A DNA stretch of 64,000 nt from Sulfobacillus thermosulfidooxidans (GCF_001280565.1 NZ_LGRO01000001.1:2170001-2234000), one strand, 5' to 3'. Numbered from the stretch's first letter, positions 17,335-27,409 are shown. The notes: a model not told the origin generated them from the letters alone. Made by a program: numbers and translations.

Positions 17335-17766
17335 ATGAAAAGGGCGAAAAGATGGATTCGTGGCATGAGCCTTAGCGTGTTAGACCTAACATTAGCAAGT
17401 TCCAGCGCGCAACCGACCGTTGCAGCACCCACACCGGCACTGTTGCGTTCATATGGACTGAACGTAAGTCTATTACCTCCGTCCCACGTTCCCATTTCTA
17501 TTAGACAAGCTAAAAATCAGGTATTCCGTAATTTCTCTCAGCTTCCCCCCACTACGCCAATGGTGGCGGAATTACTCATGTTCTCGAATTCGCATGGGCC
17601 ATTTTTATCAAAACCACAGCCCGCCTGGTTAATGACATGGCGTGAGAAGACGTCCTTACAGACGCCGTTTGTGCCCCCAACTCAACACGTTCCCACCTAT
17701 ACCCATATGAATGAGATTATTAGTGCCACAACAGGACAAATGTTACTAGCTTTTCCAAGTCCTTGA
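17335..17766 (+). CDS. putative small secreted protein
   Basis: 143 residues. A basic start (MKRAKRWIRGMSL) leads into a mildly hydrophobic stretch ending at a possible signal cleavage around SSSAQPTVAA. The rest is Pro- and Ser-rich without a recognised domain. A GAAGGAAGG site lies upstream of the ATG. It shares a Pro-rich secreted style with the gene at 19.2 kb, but no clear homology is visible between them. Function unknown. Confidence 0.5.
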   Translation: MKRAKRWIRGMSLSVLDLTLASSSAQPTVAAPTPALLRSYGLNVSLLPPSHVPISIRQAKNQVFRNFSQLPPTTPMVAELLMFSNSHGPFLSKPQPAWLMTWREKTSLQTPFVPPTQHVPTYTHMNEIISATTGQMLLAFPSP

Positions 17767-18192
17767 TACGATCTAAAGTATTCGGTGGAGGTGTATTTCT
17801 CTTCCTCATCCAAAAGGCCACGCCTGACGGCCTCAAGACCGCGCTCCGGCCAATTCCGGATCGGGTACGGGCAAAGAATGGTTTTGGAACGGCGCGATGT
17901 GGATTAGTCTCGACGAACAAAAAGCGGCCCGTGTTTTGCGTCTGCCAGCTACGGCCGTTAAAATTCTGGCCCGTTTCGAATCCGGATGTTAAAGGTTTAT
18001 CGGGAGTTATTTGGCGCATTAATTGAGGCATTACAGTTAAAACCAGAAGACGATCGGTATATAATCTGCGACTAATTCCCAGAAGCCGTACGCTGGTGCC
18101 AGAATTGTCAAAGAGTTTCGCCGAGCTGACCAGGGCAGGTTATGGATTATGGCCATTTGGGTTCTAAGACAAGCCAAAATTCTAGGGATAAC
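17767..18192. other. degraded coding sequence, no intact gene
   Basis: Two short plus-strand frames near 17890-18075 look protein-like: one reads EQKAARVLRLPATAVKIL and the next, in another frame, LKVYRELFGALIEALQLK. They could be one frameshifted helical protein. I see no start site or family match, so I list it as a remnant only. Confidence 0.3.
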
Positions 18193-18834
18193 TTAATCTT
18201 GAGGGTTTTGCCCGTAGTGACGGAATTGTTCACGAACGTGGTCAACTTCCTCAAGGGTTAGGACTCGGGGATTGCCGACACAGCGAGCCCGAAACAATAA
18301 CCGCGCCATCCATTCCACATCGAGTGCCGCTTGGTAAGCGGATGATAGTGTCGGGCCCACCGTTACTAACCCATGGTTCTTGAGCAAAACCGCACGGTCA
18401 TTCGGACCTAAAGCAGCCAATGCATTATGCGCTAGTTGCTCGGTTCCATATGTGGCGTATTCTGCACAATTGACTTGATAAGCGGATAAAGCCATTTGGT
18501 AGTGTACAGGCACAATAGGTTCGCCTAAGGCAGCGAAAATTGTGGCGTATTCAGAATGAGTGTGTACAATAGCGCCAATATCGGACCGTTGCCGGTACAA
18601 CGTCAGGTGTAAGGGCAGTTCTGATGAAGGACGCGCACGACCTTCAATAATGTTTCCAGAAGCGATATCGACCCCGACGACATTGTCACTGTCGACATCC
18701 TCAAAGGGCACCCCGGAAGGTGTGATCCATAACACATTCTCATCTCGCACACTCAAATTACCGGTAGTACCAAACGCGAGGTGATCCCCTATCATCCGGT
18801 GAGCATACAAGACGAGATCATTTACCACAGTCAT
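18193..18834 (-). CDS. class II aldolase/adducin-family protein (fuculose-phosphate aldolase-like)
   Basis: 213 residues, the normal size for FucA/AraD-type enzymes. Family blocks are GNLSVRDENVLWITPSG (substrate phosphate loop), SSELPLHLTLYRQRSDIGAI, VHTHSEYAT with the two zinc His residues, and LLKNHGLVTVG with the third. Glu in SSELPLH corresponds to the catalytic acid. These enzymes cleave ketose phosphates to dihydroxyacetone phosphate and an aldehyde; some act in methylthioribose salvage or as decarboxylases. The substrate is undecided. The methionine-salvage gene mtnA lies 30 kb away and does not define a pathway here. Confidence 0.88.
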   Translation of the reverse strand: MTVVNDLVLYAHRMIGDHLAFGTTGNLSVRDENVLWITPSGVPFEDVDSDNVVGVDIASGNIIEGRARPSSELPLHLTLYRQRSDIGAIVHTHSEYATIFAALGEPIVPVHYQMALSAYQVNCAEYATYGTEQLAHNALAALGPNDRAVLLKNHGLVTVGPTLSSAYQAALDVEWMARLLFRARCVGNPRVLTLEEVDHVREQFRHYGQNPQD

Positions 18835-18890
18835 GTGCTGCCTCCATGAGGAACATCATAAAAAATAGCTCGCCTCCTGGGCGAGATAAA

Positions 18891-18966
18891 TGGAGCGGAA
18901 GACGGGACTCGAACCCGCGACTTTCGGCTTGGGAAGCCGACGTTCTACCAACTGAACTACTTCCGC
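18891..18966 (-). tRNA. tRNA-Gly (anticodon CCC)
   Basis: 76 nt with encoded CCA. The acceptor GCGGAAG/CTTCCGC is perfect, the anticodon loop is TTCCCAA between TCGGC/GCCGA, and the T arm is GCGGG-TTCGAGT-CCCGT. Confidence 0.96.
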
Positions 18967-19198
18967 GTTTACGTGTTAACGATAGCACGTTCCGTGCGTG
19001 AAATCAAGACACGCAAGAACTCACTTCCACATCATCGCCTTCGTTCGTCTTTACGATGATGAACAGCCGTTTATCATAAGCCTTGTGCCCTTTGGCTAAA
19101 GGTCCGCCAGAACCGTATAAAATTTTTTCCCTCACACATACTTTAGCCATTACACTCTGCCAATGGAGTGACCTTGGAAAATGTGGAGGATTGAAAAA

Positions 19199-19879
19199 AT
19201 GGGATTGGTTAAGGTCTTCAGTGCTGCTGCGCTACTCACGGTCTTACCTGTTCAAGTCGTTAATGCCCAAGCTTCTAGCAAATTACCATCATTTGCGACC
19301 ATTCAACATCTCAATTCCGATGTCAAGGATTATAAAAAACTGAGCATGTGGGTTCCGGGCATGGGAATTCATGAAGGACGCTTGGCTCCATCTTTAGTCT
19401 TGATGATTAATAATCATCATCAAGTGGTAGGAATGGAACAAACGTTTCCTTCTACTCTTCCGTATCACAGCTGGATGGATCCCAAAACCACGGAATACAA
19501 TGCGGGTCGGGCGTTCTACAGTCAACACCTGATGTTTGTGCCCCCAAGCCAGATTACTCCCTCGATGTCCGCCAATGTGCCGTCAGATCTCAGCAGTTTT
19601 GATCAATTTAAGAAAGTTAATGGTTCTCATGTTATTCCCTATTTCCAAATCAAAAAATTCCAACCTGGAGTGGGTTCCATCTGGGGACCTGATGGACCAG
19701 CTCTGCGCATTATTCTTAGTCGCCATGAAAAAGTTGTCGGCGGTATTATGGCGGTACCCGCCAAATACGGTTGGAACCCGTGGTATGACCAAAAGGCGGG
19801 ACATCCTGTCCATGATCCCATTTTAGGTAATGTCTATACCCAAACTGTATATTTCGTTCCCCGTTCACAAATTCGCTAA
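19199..19879 (+). CDS. secreted protein of unknown function
   Basis: About 226 residues. A signal peptide is evident: MGLVKVFSAAALLTVLPVQV then VNAQA, a typical A-x-A cleavage.  The ATG at 19199 is chosen because TGGAGGA (19184-19190) lies 8 bp upstream; an earlier ATG at 19181 lies inside that site. The mature part has a repeated pattern: QHLMFVPPSQI in the middle and VYFVPRSQIR at the end, each after a region that ends in a similar layout (GVGSIWGPDGPALRIIL versus APSLVLMINN). It may be two copies of one fold. Family not recognised. Confidence 0.65.
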   Translation: MGLVKVFSAAALLTVLPVQVVNAQASSKLPSFATIQHLNSDVKDYKKLSMWVPGMGIHEGRLAPSLVLMINNHHQVVGMEQTFPSTLPYHSWMDPKTTEYNAGRAFYSQHLMFVPPSQITPSMSANVPSDLSSFDQFKKVNGSHVIPYFQIKKFQPGVGSIWGPDGPALRIILSRHEKVVGGIMAVPAKYGWNPWYDQKAGHPVHDPILGNVYTQTVYFVPRSQIR

Positions 19880-19896
19880 TCTTTCCCCTAGCCAGC

Positions 19897-19935
19897 AAAG
19901 CCGCACTTGTTTAGGTTTACCACGAGTGCGGCTTT
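19897..19935 (+). terminator. rho-independent terminator after the secreted-protein gene
   Basis: AAAGCCGCACT pairs perfectly with AGTGCGGCTTT across a 17-nt loop, 18 bp after the stop codon. Confidence 0.75.
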
Positions 19936-20100
19936 AAAACGCCAAGGCCAAAAGAAGGCAGCATGGCTCACTGGGTCCCTGTATACCAAGTATGTGACAA
20001 AGATTACGGACTTCTAGATTTCTGAAACATGTGTCTCACAGCATGTACGACACTAAATCCCAACTGTAAGACAATACCTGAGACCGAAGCGGACAAAAAT

Positions 20101-20137
20101 GAGGACTTGTTCCTCATTTCATGAAGAATAAGTCCTC
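20101..20137 (-). terminator. probable terminator of the purA transcription unit
   Basis: GAGGACTT and AAGTCCTC form an inverted repeat about 40 bp after the purA stop; a smaller inner hairpin (AGGA/TCCT) can compete. The T-tract is weak. Confidence 0.45.
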
Positions 20138-20176
20138 ACCGTTACCGTACCGCAATTCCTTAGGATGTCCACGGGC

Positions 20177-21460
20177 TTAAAAGAGCTCTTTAAGCACTAT
20201 AGTATTGGTACGCTCGCGCCCTACGGATACCAGCACCAACGGCACATTTATCAGTTCTGCAATGCGCTCCAGATAGGTCCGGGCTTCCTTGGGCAAGTCT
20301 TCTAATCGTTTGGCTTGCGTAATCTTGCCTTTCCATCCCGGGAAGGTTTCATATTCCGGTTCCACTTCAGCTAATACTTCCACGGAATCAGGCAGTTCAT
20401 GAATGAGTTCCCCGTGATAGCGATAGGCCGTAGCAATTTTCACCTCAGGCAAGTCATCGAGGACATCAAGGCGTGTGACGGCTAAACCGGTTAAGCCATT
20501 GACGCGAGCGGCATGACGCAGTACCACCGCATCAATCCAACCCACGCGGCGGGGACGCCCGGTAGTGGTACCATATTCATGGCCCCGTTCCCGAATTTCA
20601 TGACCTAATTGGTCCTGTAACTCGGTAGGAAATGGCCCATCGCCAACACGACTCGTGTAAGCTTTGACCACGCCATAAACCTGGGTAATTTTGGTCGGAC
20701 CCACGCCTGCTCCAATACATGCTCCTCCGGCAATGGGATGAGATGACGTGACAAATGGGTAAGTCCCATGGTCAATATCTAACATAGTGCCTTGGGCGCC
20801 TTCAAACAAGACCCGTTCACCATTGTCGATGGCATCGTTAATCACCACCGACGTATTCGCAATATAGGGCCGCATCCGCTCCCCATACGACAAATATTGT
20901 TGGAGCAGTTCGTCATAGTCAAAGCCTTCGACATCGTAAGCTTTAGAAAATACCCGGTTCTTCTCGTCCAAGACCCGTTTAAGCCGCATGGCAAATTGTG
21001 CTGGATGGAGAAGATCACCCACTCTCAGGCCAGTACGAGCGGCTTTGTCCATATAAGCGGGCCCAATGCCGCGTAAGGTTGTCCCCAACTTATTCACACC
21101 GAGGCGGTCTTCTGCTAAAGCATCCATGCGGCCGTGATAGGGCATAATCAAATGGGCTTGCGATGAAATGCGCAACCTATCCGTTTGGATTCCGCGGCGA
21201 TGAAGATAGTCAATTTCCTCAAACAAAACGCGGGGATCAACAACCACGCCGTTAGCAATGACGCAAAGCGTATCGGGATAAAAAATCCCGGAAGGTATCA
21301 GGTGCAAACGATATTCCTCATCGCCCACGACAACGGTATGCCCGGCGTTGTTTCCTCCTTGATGGCGAACCACCATATCTGCTTGTTGGGCTAAATAATC
21401 AATAATTTTGCCTTTACCCTCATCGCCCCATTGGGTCCCCACCACGACCACTGCTGCCAT
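20177..21460 (-). CDS. purA: adenylosuccinate synthetase
   Basis: 427 residues, full length for PurA. It converts IMP, aspartate and GTP to adenylosuccinate in AMP synthesis. [16 protein letters not shown] (8-23) is the GTP P-loop with catalytic Asp13, and [10 protein letters not shown] carries His41. [17 protein letters not shown] and [20 protein letters not shown] complete the IMP and aspartate sites. It lies directly downstream of dnaB, as in Bacillus (dnaC-purA), with a 30-bp gap, so it is probably the last gene of the yybS-rplI-lonC-dnaB-purA unit. Confidence 0.98.
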   Translation of the reverse strand: MAAVVVVGTQWGDEGKGKIIDYLAQQADMVVRHQGGNNAGHTVVVGDEEYRLHLIPSGIFYPDTLCVIANGVVVDPRVLFEEIDYLHRRGIQTDRLRISSQAHLIMPYHGRMDALAEDRLGVNKLGTTLRGIGPAYMDKAARTGLRVGDLLHPAQFAMRLKRVLDEKNRVFSKAYDVEGFDYDELLQQYLSYGERMRPYIANTSVVINDAIDNGERVLFEGAQGTMLDIDHGTYPFVTSSHPIAGGACIGAGVGPTKITQVYGVVKAYTSRVGDGPFPTELQDQLGHEIRERGHEYGTTTGRPRRVGWIDAVVLRHAARVNGLTGLAVTRLDVLDDLPEVKIATAYRYHGELIHELPDSVEVLAEVEPEYETFPGWKGKITQAKRLEDLPKEARTYLERIAELINVPLVLVSVGRERTNTIVLKELF

Positions 21461-21490
21461 TTTTCTCGTCCCTTCTGACTTAAAATACGT

Positions 21491-22819
21491 CTACACTTCG
21501 ACAGGCGTCGTATTAAAGAATTTACCAATATCTTTTTTAAACAACAGATTGACGGTGCCTGTCGGTCCATTGCGCTGTTTGGCTACGATCAATTCAGTAA
21601 TATCGGGATTGGCTGCGTCCTTCGTATAGTAATCTTCCCGGTATAGAAATGCGACGATGTCCGCATCTTGTTCAATAGCACCCGATTCGCGAAGGTCTGA
21701 TAACATGGGGCGTTTGTCCTGCCGGCTTTCAACAGCCCGAGACAACTGGGATAACGCCATCACTGGAACATCGAGTTCGCGTGCTAGAGCCTTTAAAGAC
21801 CGGGATATATCGGAAATTTCTTGTTGCCGGTTCTCTGCACGCCGTCCTGACATAAGCTGCATATAGTCTATAATAATCAGACCAATGTTATGCTGTGCCT
21901 TCATTTGCCGAGCCTTGGCTCGCAGTTCCAAGGCTGAAATGCCGGGGGTGTCATCAATGTAAATGGGAGCTTCACCTAAGCGTCCGAGCGCATGGCTCAC
22001 GACAGCCCACATATTGTCATCCATTTCACCCGTTCGCAATCGTTGCGACGGCAATTCCGCTTCTGCGCTTAATAACCGCAGCGCCAGCTGTTCTCGTGAC
22101 ATTTCCAGGCTAAAAATAGCCACCGGAGTATGATCATGCAGGGCCACATACCGCGCTAAGTTCAAACACAGCATGGTTTTTCCCATTGACGGACGAGCCG
22201 CTACAATGATGAGATCGGATTTTTGAAGACCCGCCGTCATGCGGTCTAAATCATGAAATCCAGTAGGCAATCCTACGAGTTTGCCTTTATTGGCGTAAAG
22301 CACCTCGAGACGGGTAAATGTCTCTAAGAGCACTTGATGTAGACTCACATAATCACGTTGTCCTGTTTGTGCCAACGCAAACAGTTCTTTTTGCGCCCGG
22401 TCGACTAACTCTTGCGCCGGAAGCTCATTTTGATAGGCATCCGCCACGAGCTTGGTAGAAACCGAAATAATGCGGCGAGTGATCGACGATTCCTTGACAA
22501 TCCGCGCATAGTATTCGACATGGGCTGCGGTGGGAACCGCCGAGGCGAGCTCCATAAGATATGCTAAACCGCCTACGGCTTCAAGTTGTCCCTTTTGCCG
22601 GAGTTGTTCACCCACAACGACGACATCGAGGGGCTTGGCTTGGTTAAAAAGCTCCATAGCCGCCTCAAAGATTTTGCGGTGAGGTTCATGATAAAAATCA
22701 CCGGGCTGCAAAATTTCTACAGCCTTGGCCACCGCTTCGGGATGAATGAGCATAGAGCCTAAGACCGAAATTTCGGCATCCGGATTGTGCGGCGGCGTCC
22801 TAACAGCATCAATACTCAC
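21491..22819 (-). CDS. dnaB: replicative DNA helicase DnaB
   Basis: 442 residues. The N-terminal DnaB domain begins PPHNPDAEISVLGSMLI, and the RecA-like motor has Walker A ARPSMGKT, Walker B LIIIDYMQLM, SQLSRAVE and an arginine-finger region near QRNGPTGTV. The hexamer unwinds DNA ahead of the fork. Its start overlaps the end of the LonC gene by 4 bp, so the two are translationally coupled. The probable loader DciA is encoded at 42.5 kb beyond the origin; I see no DnaI-type AAA+ loader in the window. Confidence 0.97.
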   Translation of the reverse strand: MSIDAVRTPPHNPDAEISVLGSMLIHPEAVAKAVEILQPGDFYHEPHRKIFEAAMELFNQAKPLDVVVVGEQLRQKGQLEAVGGLAYLMELASAVPTAAHVEYYARIVKESSITRRIISVSTKLVADAYQNELPAQELVDRAQKELFALAQTGQRDYVSLHQVLLETFTRLEVLYANKGKLVGLPTGFHDLDRMTAGLQKSDLIIVAARPSMGKTMLCLNLARYVALHDHTPVAIFSLEMSREQLALRLLSAEAELPSQRLRTGEMDDNMWAVVSHALGRLGEAPIYIDDTPGISALELRAKARQMKAQHNIGLIIIDYMQLMSGRRAENRQQEISDISRSLKALARELDVPVMALSQLSRAVESRQDKRPMLSDLRESGAIEQDADIVAFLYREDYYTKDAANPDITELIVAKQRNGPTGTVNLLFKKDIGKFFNTTPVEV

Positions 22820-24699
22820 ACTAACACCTCAGCTAATACCTCTTCGACCGTACTGACAAAAAGAATTTTCATATCCCCAATGCCCGGAGGAACATCACCG
22901 GCATTGTCCTTGGGAACCAACACTGTCGACAACCCTTGTTGGCGGGCCCCAAAAATCTTTTCGGGGATCCCCCCCACGGGCTTAATCCGTCCGGATAACG
23001 ACAATTCGCCAGTAATCGCTACCGTGGGCCGGATGGGAATTTGGGTTAGAGCACTATAAATGGCCGTAAAAATGGCGACTCCGGCCGAGGGGCCATCAAT
23101 ATTGCCTCCACCCACGACATTAACATGAACATCATATTGGGTGAGGTCCCGCCCCGTCAATTGCCTGAGAACAGTCGCCGCGTTAAAGACCGAATCTTTG
23201 GCCATCGATCCCGCGGTATCGTTGAATCGCCAGCGCCCTTCACCGTCTTTTTCACGGGGAAAGACCGTTGCTTCGATTTCTAAAACCAGTCCTTGAAATC
23301 CGGCGACTGCTAGCCCTAAAGATCGTCCCACAATGGGCTCCCGGGAAATCGACGGGCGAACGGGAACGAGCCTAGAGCGACTAATCACATCTTTCATGAC
23401 GTCGACATCGATAATCTTAGGTCGTTCATTGCGGCGCAGGTAAGCGACCGAAAAGGCATCCGCCAACAATCCCACCGCTTTGCGACCTTCCAGGGTATAT
23501 TGACCAATCAAATTGGCCGCATCTGGCGTAATCGCCACCTGTAATTTCTCTGCCGCTTGCATGACAATCCGTTTGATATCATCAGGTGTTAACGGATCAA
23601 AATAAATTTCGGCGCAACGCGAGCGCAAGGCCGGGGAGATTTCCTCGGGGCTACGTGTGGTCGCCCCAATCAGAATGAAATCAGCGGGTGCGCCTTCGGA
23701 AAATAATTTGTGCACATACTTTGGAACATTGGGATCCGTTGGATCATAGTACGGGGAATCAAAATAAACGCGCTTATCCTCCAGTACTTTAAGGAGTTTA
23801 TTTTGCAAAATCGGATCCATTTCCCCAATTTCGTCGATAAAGAGCACGCCCCCATGACTATCCGTGACCAATCCCGTCTTCGGTTCAGGAATGCCACTTT
23901 CAGCAAGGTCCCGGCGCGCTCCTTGATATATGGGATCATGAACCGAGCCCAACAAGGGATTGGTAATCTCGCGCGGATCCCACCTTAGAGTTGTTCCATC
24001 CGCCTCCACAAAAGGGGCATCCTCATTAAAAGGACTCTGCGGAACCGTCCGGGCCACTTGCAAAACCAAGCGCGCCACGGTTGTCTTCCCGACACCAGGA
24101 GGTCCATATAACAAGACATGCTGCGGATAGGGGGAAGCCAATTTGGCTAAGAGGCTGTCAATAGCGTCTTCTTGGCCGATGACTTCCTCGAGTCGTTCGG
24201 GGCGCATCACCTCTAAGGCCGACTGGGTCAAACCGCCCTGGTCAAGTTTCACCAACTGGGCAAATTTCTTTAAGGTTTCAGGTGTTTCAGGACCACCATC
24301 TTCTTTCAGAATTTGATTGCGTATATCCCGTACGTAATCCTCATGCCGTTCTTGCATTTTTTCAGCAATGCGTTTTTCGAGGTCGTCTTCCAGGGTTCGG
24401 CGGGCTAAAATATCGGCGAGTTCATCTTCCAACTCGTCCAGTAAAGGTCCGATTTCTTTTTTGGTTGGCACTTCATTAAACGAGGGATCTTCCCGGACTA
24501 ATTTCGCCAGAGCCAGGGTCCTTAACCCTAGATCGTCAGAGCGCAGATATTTGAGAGCCTGCAATTTTCCGGCCCGCAATATTAACCGTTCTGGACCATA
24601 AATTTGCATCAAAATTTCATGCAATGCTGCAACCCGGCGTTCTAGAGTATTTGCCTGTTTCCGTGCTTTGGGTTCTGGTTTCTTTGCGTTATCTGCCAT
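22816..24699 (-). CDS. LonC-type AAA+ ATP-dependent protease
   Basis: About 627 residues from the ATG at 24699, which follows AAGGAGGG; the frame is open 9 codons further. After a charged helical N-terminal region come Walker A LLYGPPGVGKTT, Walker B GGVLFIDEIGEM, the sensor ATTRSPEEISPALRSRC, and a C-terminal Lon protease domain with nucleophile Ser in GNIDGPSAGVA and Lys in VGGIPEKIFGA. The size and lack of the Lon substrate-binding N-domain fit the LonB/LonC group. Some LonC proteins are active without ATP. Here it is inserted between rplI and dnaB. Confidence 0.9.
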   Translation of the reverse strand: MADNAKKPEPKARKQANTLERRVAALHEILMQIYGPERLILRAGKLQALKYLRSDDLGLRTLALAKLVREDPSFNEVPTKKEIGPLLDELEDELADILARRTLEDDLEKRIAEKMQERHEDYVRDIRNQILKEDGGPETPETLKKFAQLVKLDQGGLTQSALEVMRPERLEEVIGQEDAIDSLLAKLASPYPQHVLLYGPPGVGKTTVARLVLQVARTVPQSPFNEDAPFVEADGTTLRWDPREITNPLLGSVHDPIYQGARRDLAESGIPEPKTGLVTDSHGGVLFIDEIGEMDPILQNKLLKVLEDKRVYFDSPYYDPTDPNVPKYVHKLFSEGAPADFILIGATTRSPEEISPALRSRCAEIYFDPLTPDDIKRIVMQAAEKLQVAITPDAANLIGQYTLEGRKAVGLLADAFSVAYLRRNERPKIIDVDVMKDVISRSRLVPVRPSISREPIVGRSLGLAVAGFQGLVLEIEATVFPREKDGEGRWRFNDTAGSMAKDSVFNAATVLRQLTGRDLTQYDVHVNVVGGGNIDGPSAGVAIFTAIYSALTQIPIRPTVAITGELSLSGRIKPVGGIPEKIFGARQQGLSTVLVPKDNAGDVPPGIGDMKILFVSTVEEVLAEVLV

Positions 24700-24726
24700 A
24701 CTCACCCTCCTTACCCCGCTAGACAC

Positions 24727-25167
24727 TTATTCCGGGAGTACCTGCAAAGTAAACTCTGCGCTAATATCCTGGTAAAAGTGACAATGTACGGTATACGTGC
24801 CCACATGACGAATGGGCTCGATTTCTAGTTTCTTTTTGTCAATGTGATATCCTCGGCTATTAAGTAAATCTGCCACGTCTTGCGTGGTAATGGCGCCAAA
24901 CAACCGGCCTTGATCTCCGCTCTTCGCCCGCAGAATGAAACTTTGCCCTTTGAGCTCTTTCGCAAGCCGGCGATATTGGTCGAGCTCTTTTTGATGTTGA
25001 GCTTGTTGCCGGGCTTGTTCGCGCTTTATCTGCTCTTCCCGCGATTTTGTTGCTTCAGCAGCCAATCCTTTGGGTATCAAAAAGTTCCTTGCGTACCCAT
25101 CTTTGACTTCAATAATGTCCCCTTTATTACCACTGCCTCGCACATCTTGCAACAGAATCACTCGCAT
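24727..25167 (-). CDS. rplI: 50S ribosomal protein L9
   Basis: 147 residues. [20 protein letters not shown] with [16 protein letters not shown] is the conserved N-terminal rRNA-binding domain; a long central helix rich in Lys, Glu and Gln and a C-terminal domain follow. The ATG at 25167 is chosen because AAGGAGG lies 8 bp upstream; the frame runs further into yybS. Its start overlaps the last base of the yybS-like gene. Confidence 0.97.
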   Translation of the reverse strand: MRVILLQDVRGSGNKGDIIEVKDGYARNFLIPKGLAAEATKSREEQIKREQARQQAQHQKELDQYRRLAKELKGQSFILRAKSGDQGRLFGAITTQDVADLLNSRGYHIDKKKLEIEPIRHVGTYTVHCHFYQDISAEFTLQVLPE

Positions 25168-26153
25168 TACATGGGCCTCCTTAACGTCAACAGATAGTCG
25201 CGTAAATTCCAAATGCTTTCATATAATCCTAAAAGACTAAGCAGTGCCATCCCGACCCATGACCCTAAAGACCACAGTCCTAGTAGGCCAACCCGGTAAA
25301 ATTTCGGTAATCCGGATAATTCACCAATTCGCCATAGCACATTGACTCCCAAAACGAGGTAAGCCGCCATGGCCACGATAAAAATTTCGACGATACCGAC
25401 GGGAACATGATGATCCACTACTTGACTGACAACCAGCGCCGCCAAATCCGCTGCAGTAATCCACAAGACCCACTTCGGCATGCGCCAACGGCCGAAAAAG
25501 GGAACTTGAGCGATAGGCAATTCTACTAATTCTGCGAAAAACGCCAGAACCAGAAAGATTCCTGTACCCCAAAATACTTGATCGGCCATAAATCCTAAAA
25601 ACCAGTATTGGGGAATCCAGCCTAACCATGCATTCAAGCCGAACCATGGAGCCAATAACCTCATCGGTCTTATGCTCCACATCATTAAGGTATGAAGTGG
25701 ATGAGGATAGTACGTTTGGGCAATCAGGTATTGACTCAGCCCCATCGCGAGGACCGTGCCGACCCACCGCCAAGCCGCTTTTTTATGCGTACGATAAGCC
25801 CAACCCGTAGCCACCGTGACGGGTACTGCCGCTAAAACAAAGAAAACATCCCACGCCGATCCTCCGGGAAATAAAGGAATAGCTGCAATTTCAAGAAGGA
25901 CCATCAAAAAGGTAAACCGCCAGGCCCGGCGCATTACCGTAAGACTTAACCCAAGCGGCATGATGGCGCGGACTAACGGCTGCCATTCAGGGGCGATGAC
26001 CAGCCATCCACTGAGCATAACGGCCAGGGAAGATAAAAAGGCGATTTCGCTGATGAGTTCGAGTCGCCTTAAATAGGCCGTCATCCGGCGTTGACCTTCT
26101 ACGGTTTGCAAAGCCGTTTCAATCGGTTCCGGACTCCAGATCATGCCTGACAC
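25167..26153 (-). CDS. DUF2232/YybS-like polytopic membrane protein
   Basis: 328 residues with eight or nine hydrophobic helices. The position directly upstream of rplI and near rpsR matches yybS of Bacillus (DUF2232), and the overall hydrophobic layout fits. Recognition rests mainly on context and topology. In Bacillus gdpP, a cyclic-di-AMP phosphodiesterase, follows yybS; here rplI follows directly with a 1-bp overlap. Function of the family is not established. Confidence 0.7.
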   Translation of the reverse strand: MSGMIWSPEPIETALQTVEGQRRMTAYLRRLELISEIAFLSSLAVMLSGWLVIAPEWQPLVRAIMPLGLSLTVMRRAWRFTFLMVLLEIAAIPLFPGGSAWDVFFVLAAVPVTVATGWAYRTHKKAAWRWVGTVLAMGLSQYLIAQTYYPHPLHTLMMWSIRPMRLLAPWFGLNAWLGWIPQYWFLGFMADQVFWGTGIFLVLAFFAELVELPIAQVPFFGRWRMPKWVLWITAADLAALVVSQVVDHHVPVGIVEIFIVAMAAYLVLGVNVLWRIGELSGLPKFYRVGLLGLWSLGSWVGMALLSLLGLYESIWNLRDYLLTLRRPM

Positions 26154-26350
26154 TCCTGCCTTTACGTTAGTAACTGCTTATCACATATTCAGTCCCCGGG
26201 ACCATATGAGAACGGGGTGATAATGATCGCAACAGGAATCGTCTCGCAATTTCTGCATTCCATGGCATCATGATCTTCATAACCCTTGTTATACCCTACA
26301 ATACCTTAGCAAGCAATCTTGTACCGATATAACAAGGGTCGATGAAGAAT

Positions 26351-26377
26351 AAAAGAGCACGCGTGGCGTGCTCTTTT
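26351..26377 (-). terminator. terminator of the rpsF-ssb-rpsR operon
   Basis: AAAAGAGCACGC pairs perfectly with GCGTGCTCTTTT around a 3-nt loop, 7 bp after the rpsR stop, and reads into T-rich sequence on the minus strand. It separates the ribosomal operon from yybS. Confidence 0.85.
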
Positions 26378-26383
26378 GTCTGT

Positions 26384-26620
26384 TTATTCAATGGTGAAGG
26401 GCAAGAGCGCCATATTCCGAGCACGCTTAATGGCTACCGTCATTTGCCGTTGGTGCTTGGCACAGTTTCCGGAAATTCTCCGGGGAAGAATCTTGCCACG
26501 TTCGGTAATATACCGTCTTAGCCGAGATGCTTCCTTGAAATCGACGTACTCCACTTTATCCACACAAAATCCACAGACCTTTTTCTTGGGCCGCCGGCCT
26601 CGTTCTTTACGCATAGGCAC
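26384..26620 (-). CDS. rpsR: 30S ribosomal protein S18
   Basis: 78 residues. [20 protein letters not shown] and [20 protein letters not shown] followed by [20 protein letters not shown] are diagnostic. Two Cys near the start (CGFC) keep the zinc-binding form of S18. Last gene of the rpsF-ssb-rpsR operon. Confidence 0.98.
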   Translation of the reverse strand: MPMRKERGRRPKKKVCGFCVDKVEYVDFKEASRLRRYITERGKILPRRISGNCAKHQRQMTVAIKRARNMALLPFTIE

Positions 26621-26695
26621 AACCTCCTTTCATACTGTCGTAGTGTCTTCTTGTCTAGGACAAACTCGTTTGGGTTGTTCCGTTAGCTATGCTGG

Positions 26696-27100
26696 TTAGA
26701 AGGGTAGATCGTCTGGAAATGCCACATCATCCGTCATCGCCACGTCTGGCAAGGGATTAGAGCTCGAACCTTGACCATCTTTGGGTCGATCTAAAAACCG
26801 TACGCTATCCGCAATCACTTCTGCCACCCGCCGCTTACTTCCGTCTTGCGCTTCGTAGCTTCGAATTTGTAGGCGGCCTTCTAGGGCTATGAGTCGCCCC
26901 TTCGTTAAATGGTTGCCCACGGTCTCCCCTAATTTTCGCCAGGCTACACAGTCGATAAAATCAGCTTCCCGTTGTCCTTGTTGATTGGCGAACGGACGAT
27001 CGACCGCAAGAGTGAATGAAGCCACAGGCACTCCCTGAGGCGTGTAGCGCAATTCGGGATCGCGGGTTAAACGACCGATGAGAATAATGCGGTTTAGCAT
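26696..27100 (-). CDS. ssb: single-stranded DNA-binding protein
   Basis: 134 residues. The OB fold is clear: MLNRIILIGRLTRDPELRYT, VASFTLAVDRPF, DFIDCVAWRKLGETV, GRLIALEGRLQIRSYE. The acidic C-terminal tip DDVAFPDDLPF is the standard docking peptide for replication and repair partners. The linker is shorter than in most Firmicute SSBs (usually 160-170 residues in total). It lies between rpsF (15-bp gap) and rpsR, the classic arrangement. Confidence 0.98.
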   Translation of the reverse strand: MLNRIILIGRLTRDPELRYTPQGVPVASFTLAVDRPFANQQGQREADFIDCVAWRKLGETVGNHLTKGRLIALEGRLQIRSYEAQDGSKRRVAEVIADSVRFLDRPKDGQGSSSNPLPDVAMTDDVAFPDDLPF

Positions 27101-27115
27101 TCGGCTCCTCCCCTT

Positions 27116-27409
27116 CTAATCGTCAAGACGTACAATGATGGACCTCACCACATCATCATGGATCTTTAGTACACGGGTAATTTCGTTCGCGATATCTTCG
27201 GAACCGTCGTAATCGAAGTCGACGACCATGTAGAAACCTTCGGTCAGTCCGTTAATCTCGTAGGCTAGCTTGCGGCGACCCCACTTGTCCACTTTTGTGA
27301 TTGTTCCCTGTTGTTGGGTAATCACATCGTTGAACCGATCTATGTCGGCTTGGGTTTGCTCTTCGCCTAAATCCGGTTTCAAAATGTACATGAGCTCATA
27401 ATGAGCCAA
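27116..27409 (-). CDS. rpsF: 30S ribosomal protein S6
   Basis: 97 residues from the TTG at 27409, giving MAHYELMYILKPDLGEE. This start is preferred over the upstream GTG because GGAGGAGGTG lies about 7 bp before it and S6 normally begins this way. KVDKWGRRKLAYEINGLTEG then FYMV is the diagnostic block. S6 binds S18 and helices 22-23 of 16S rRNA. First gene of the operon; a possible S6:S18 leader lies upstream. Confidence 0.96.
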   Translation of the reverse strand: MAHYELMYILKPDLGEEQTQADIDRFNDVITQQQGTITKVDKWGRRKLAYEINGLTEGFYMVVDFDYDGSEDIANEITRVLKIHDDVVRSIIVRLDD

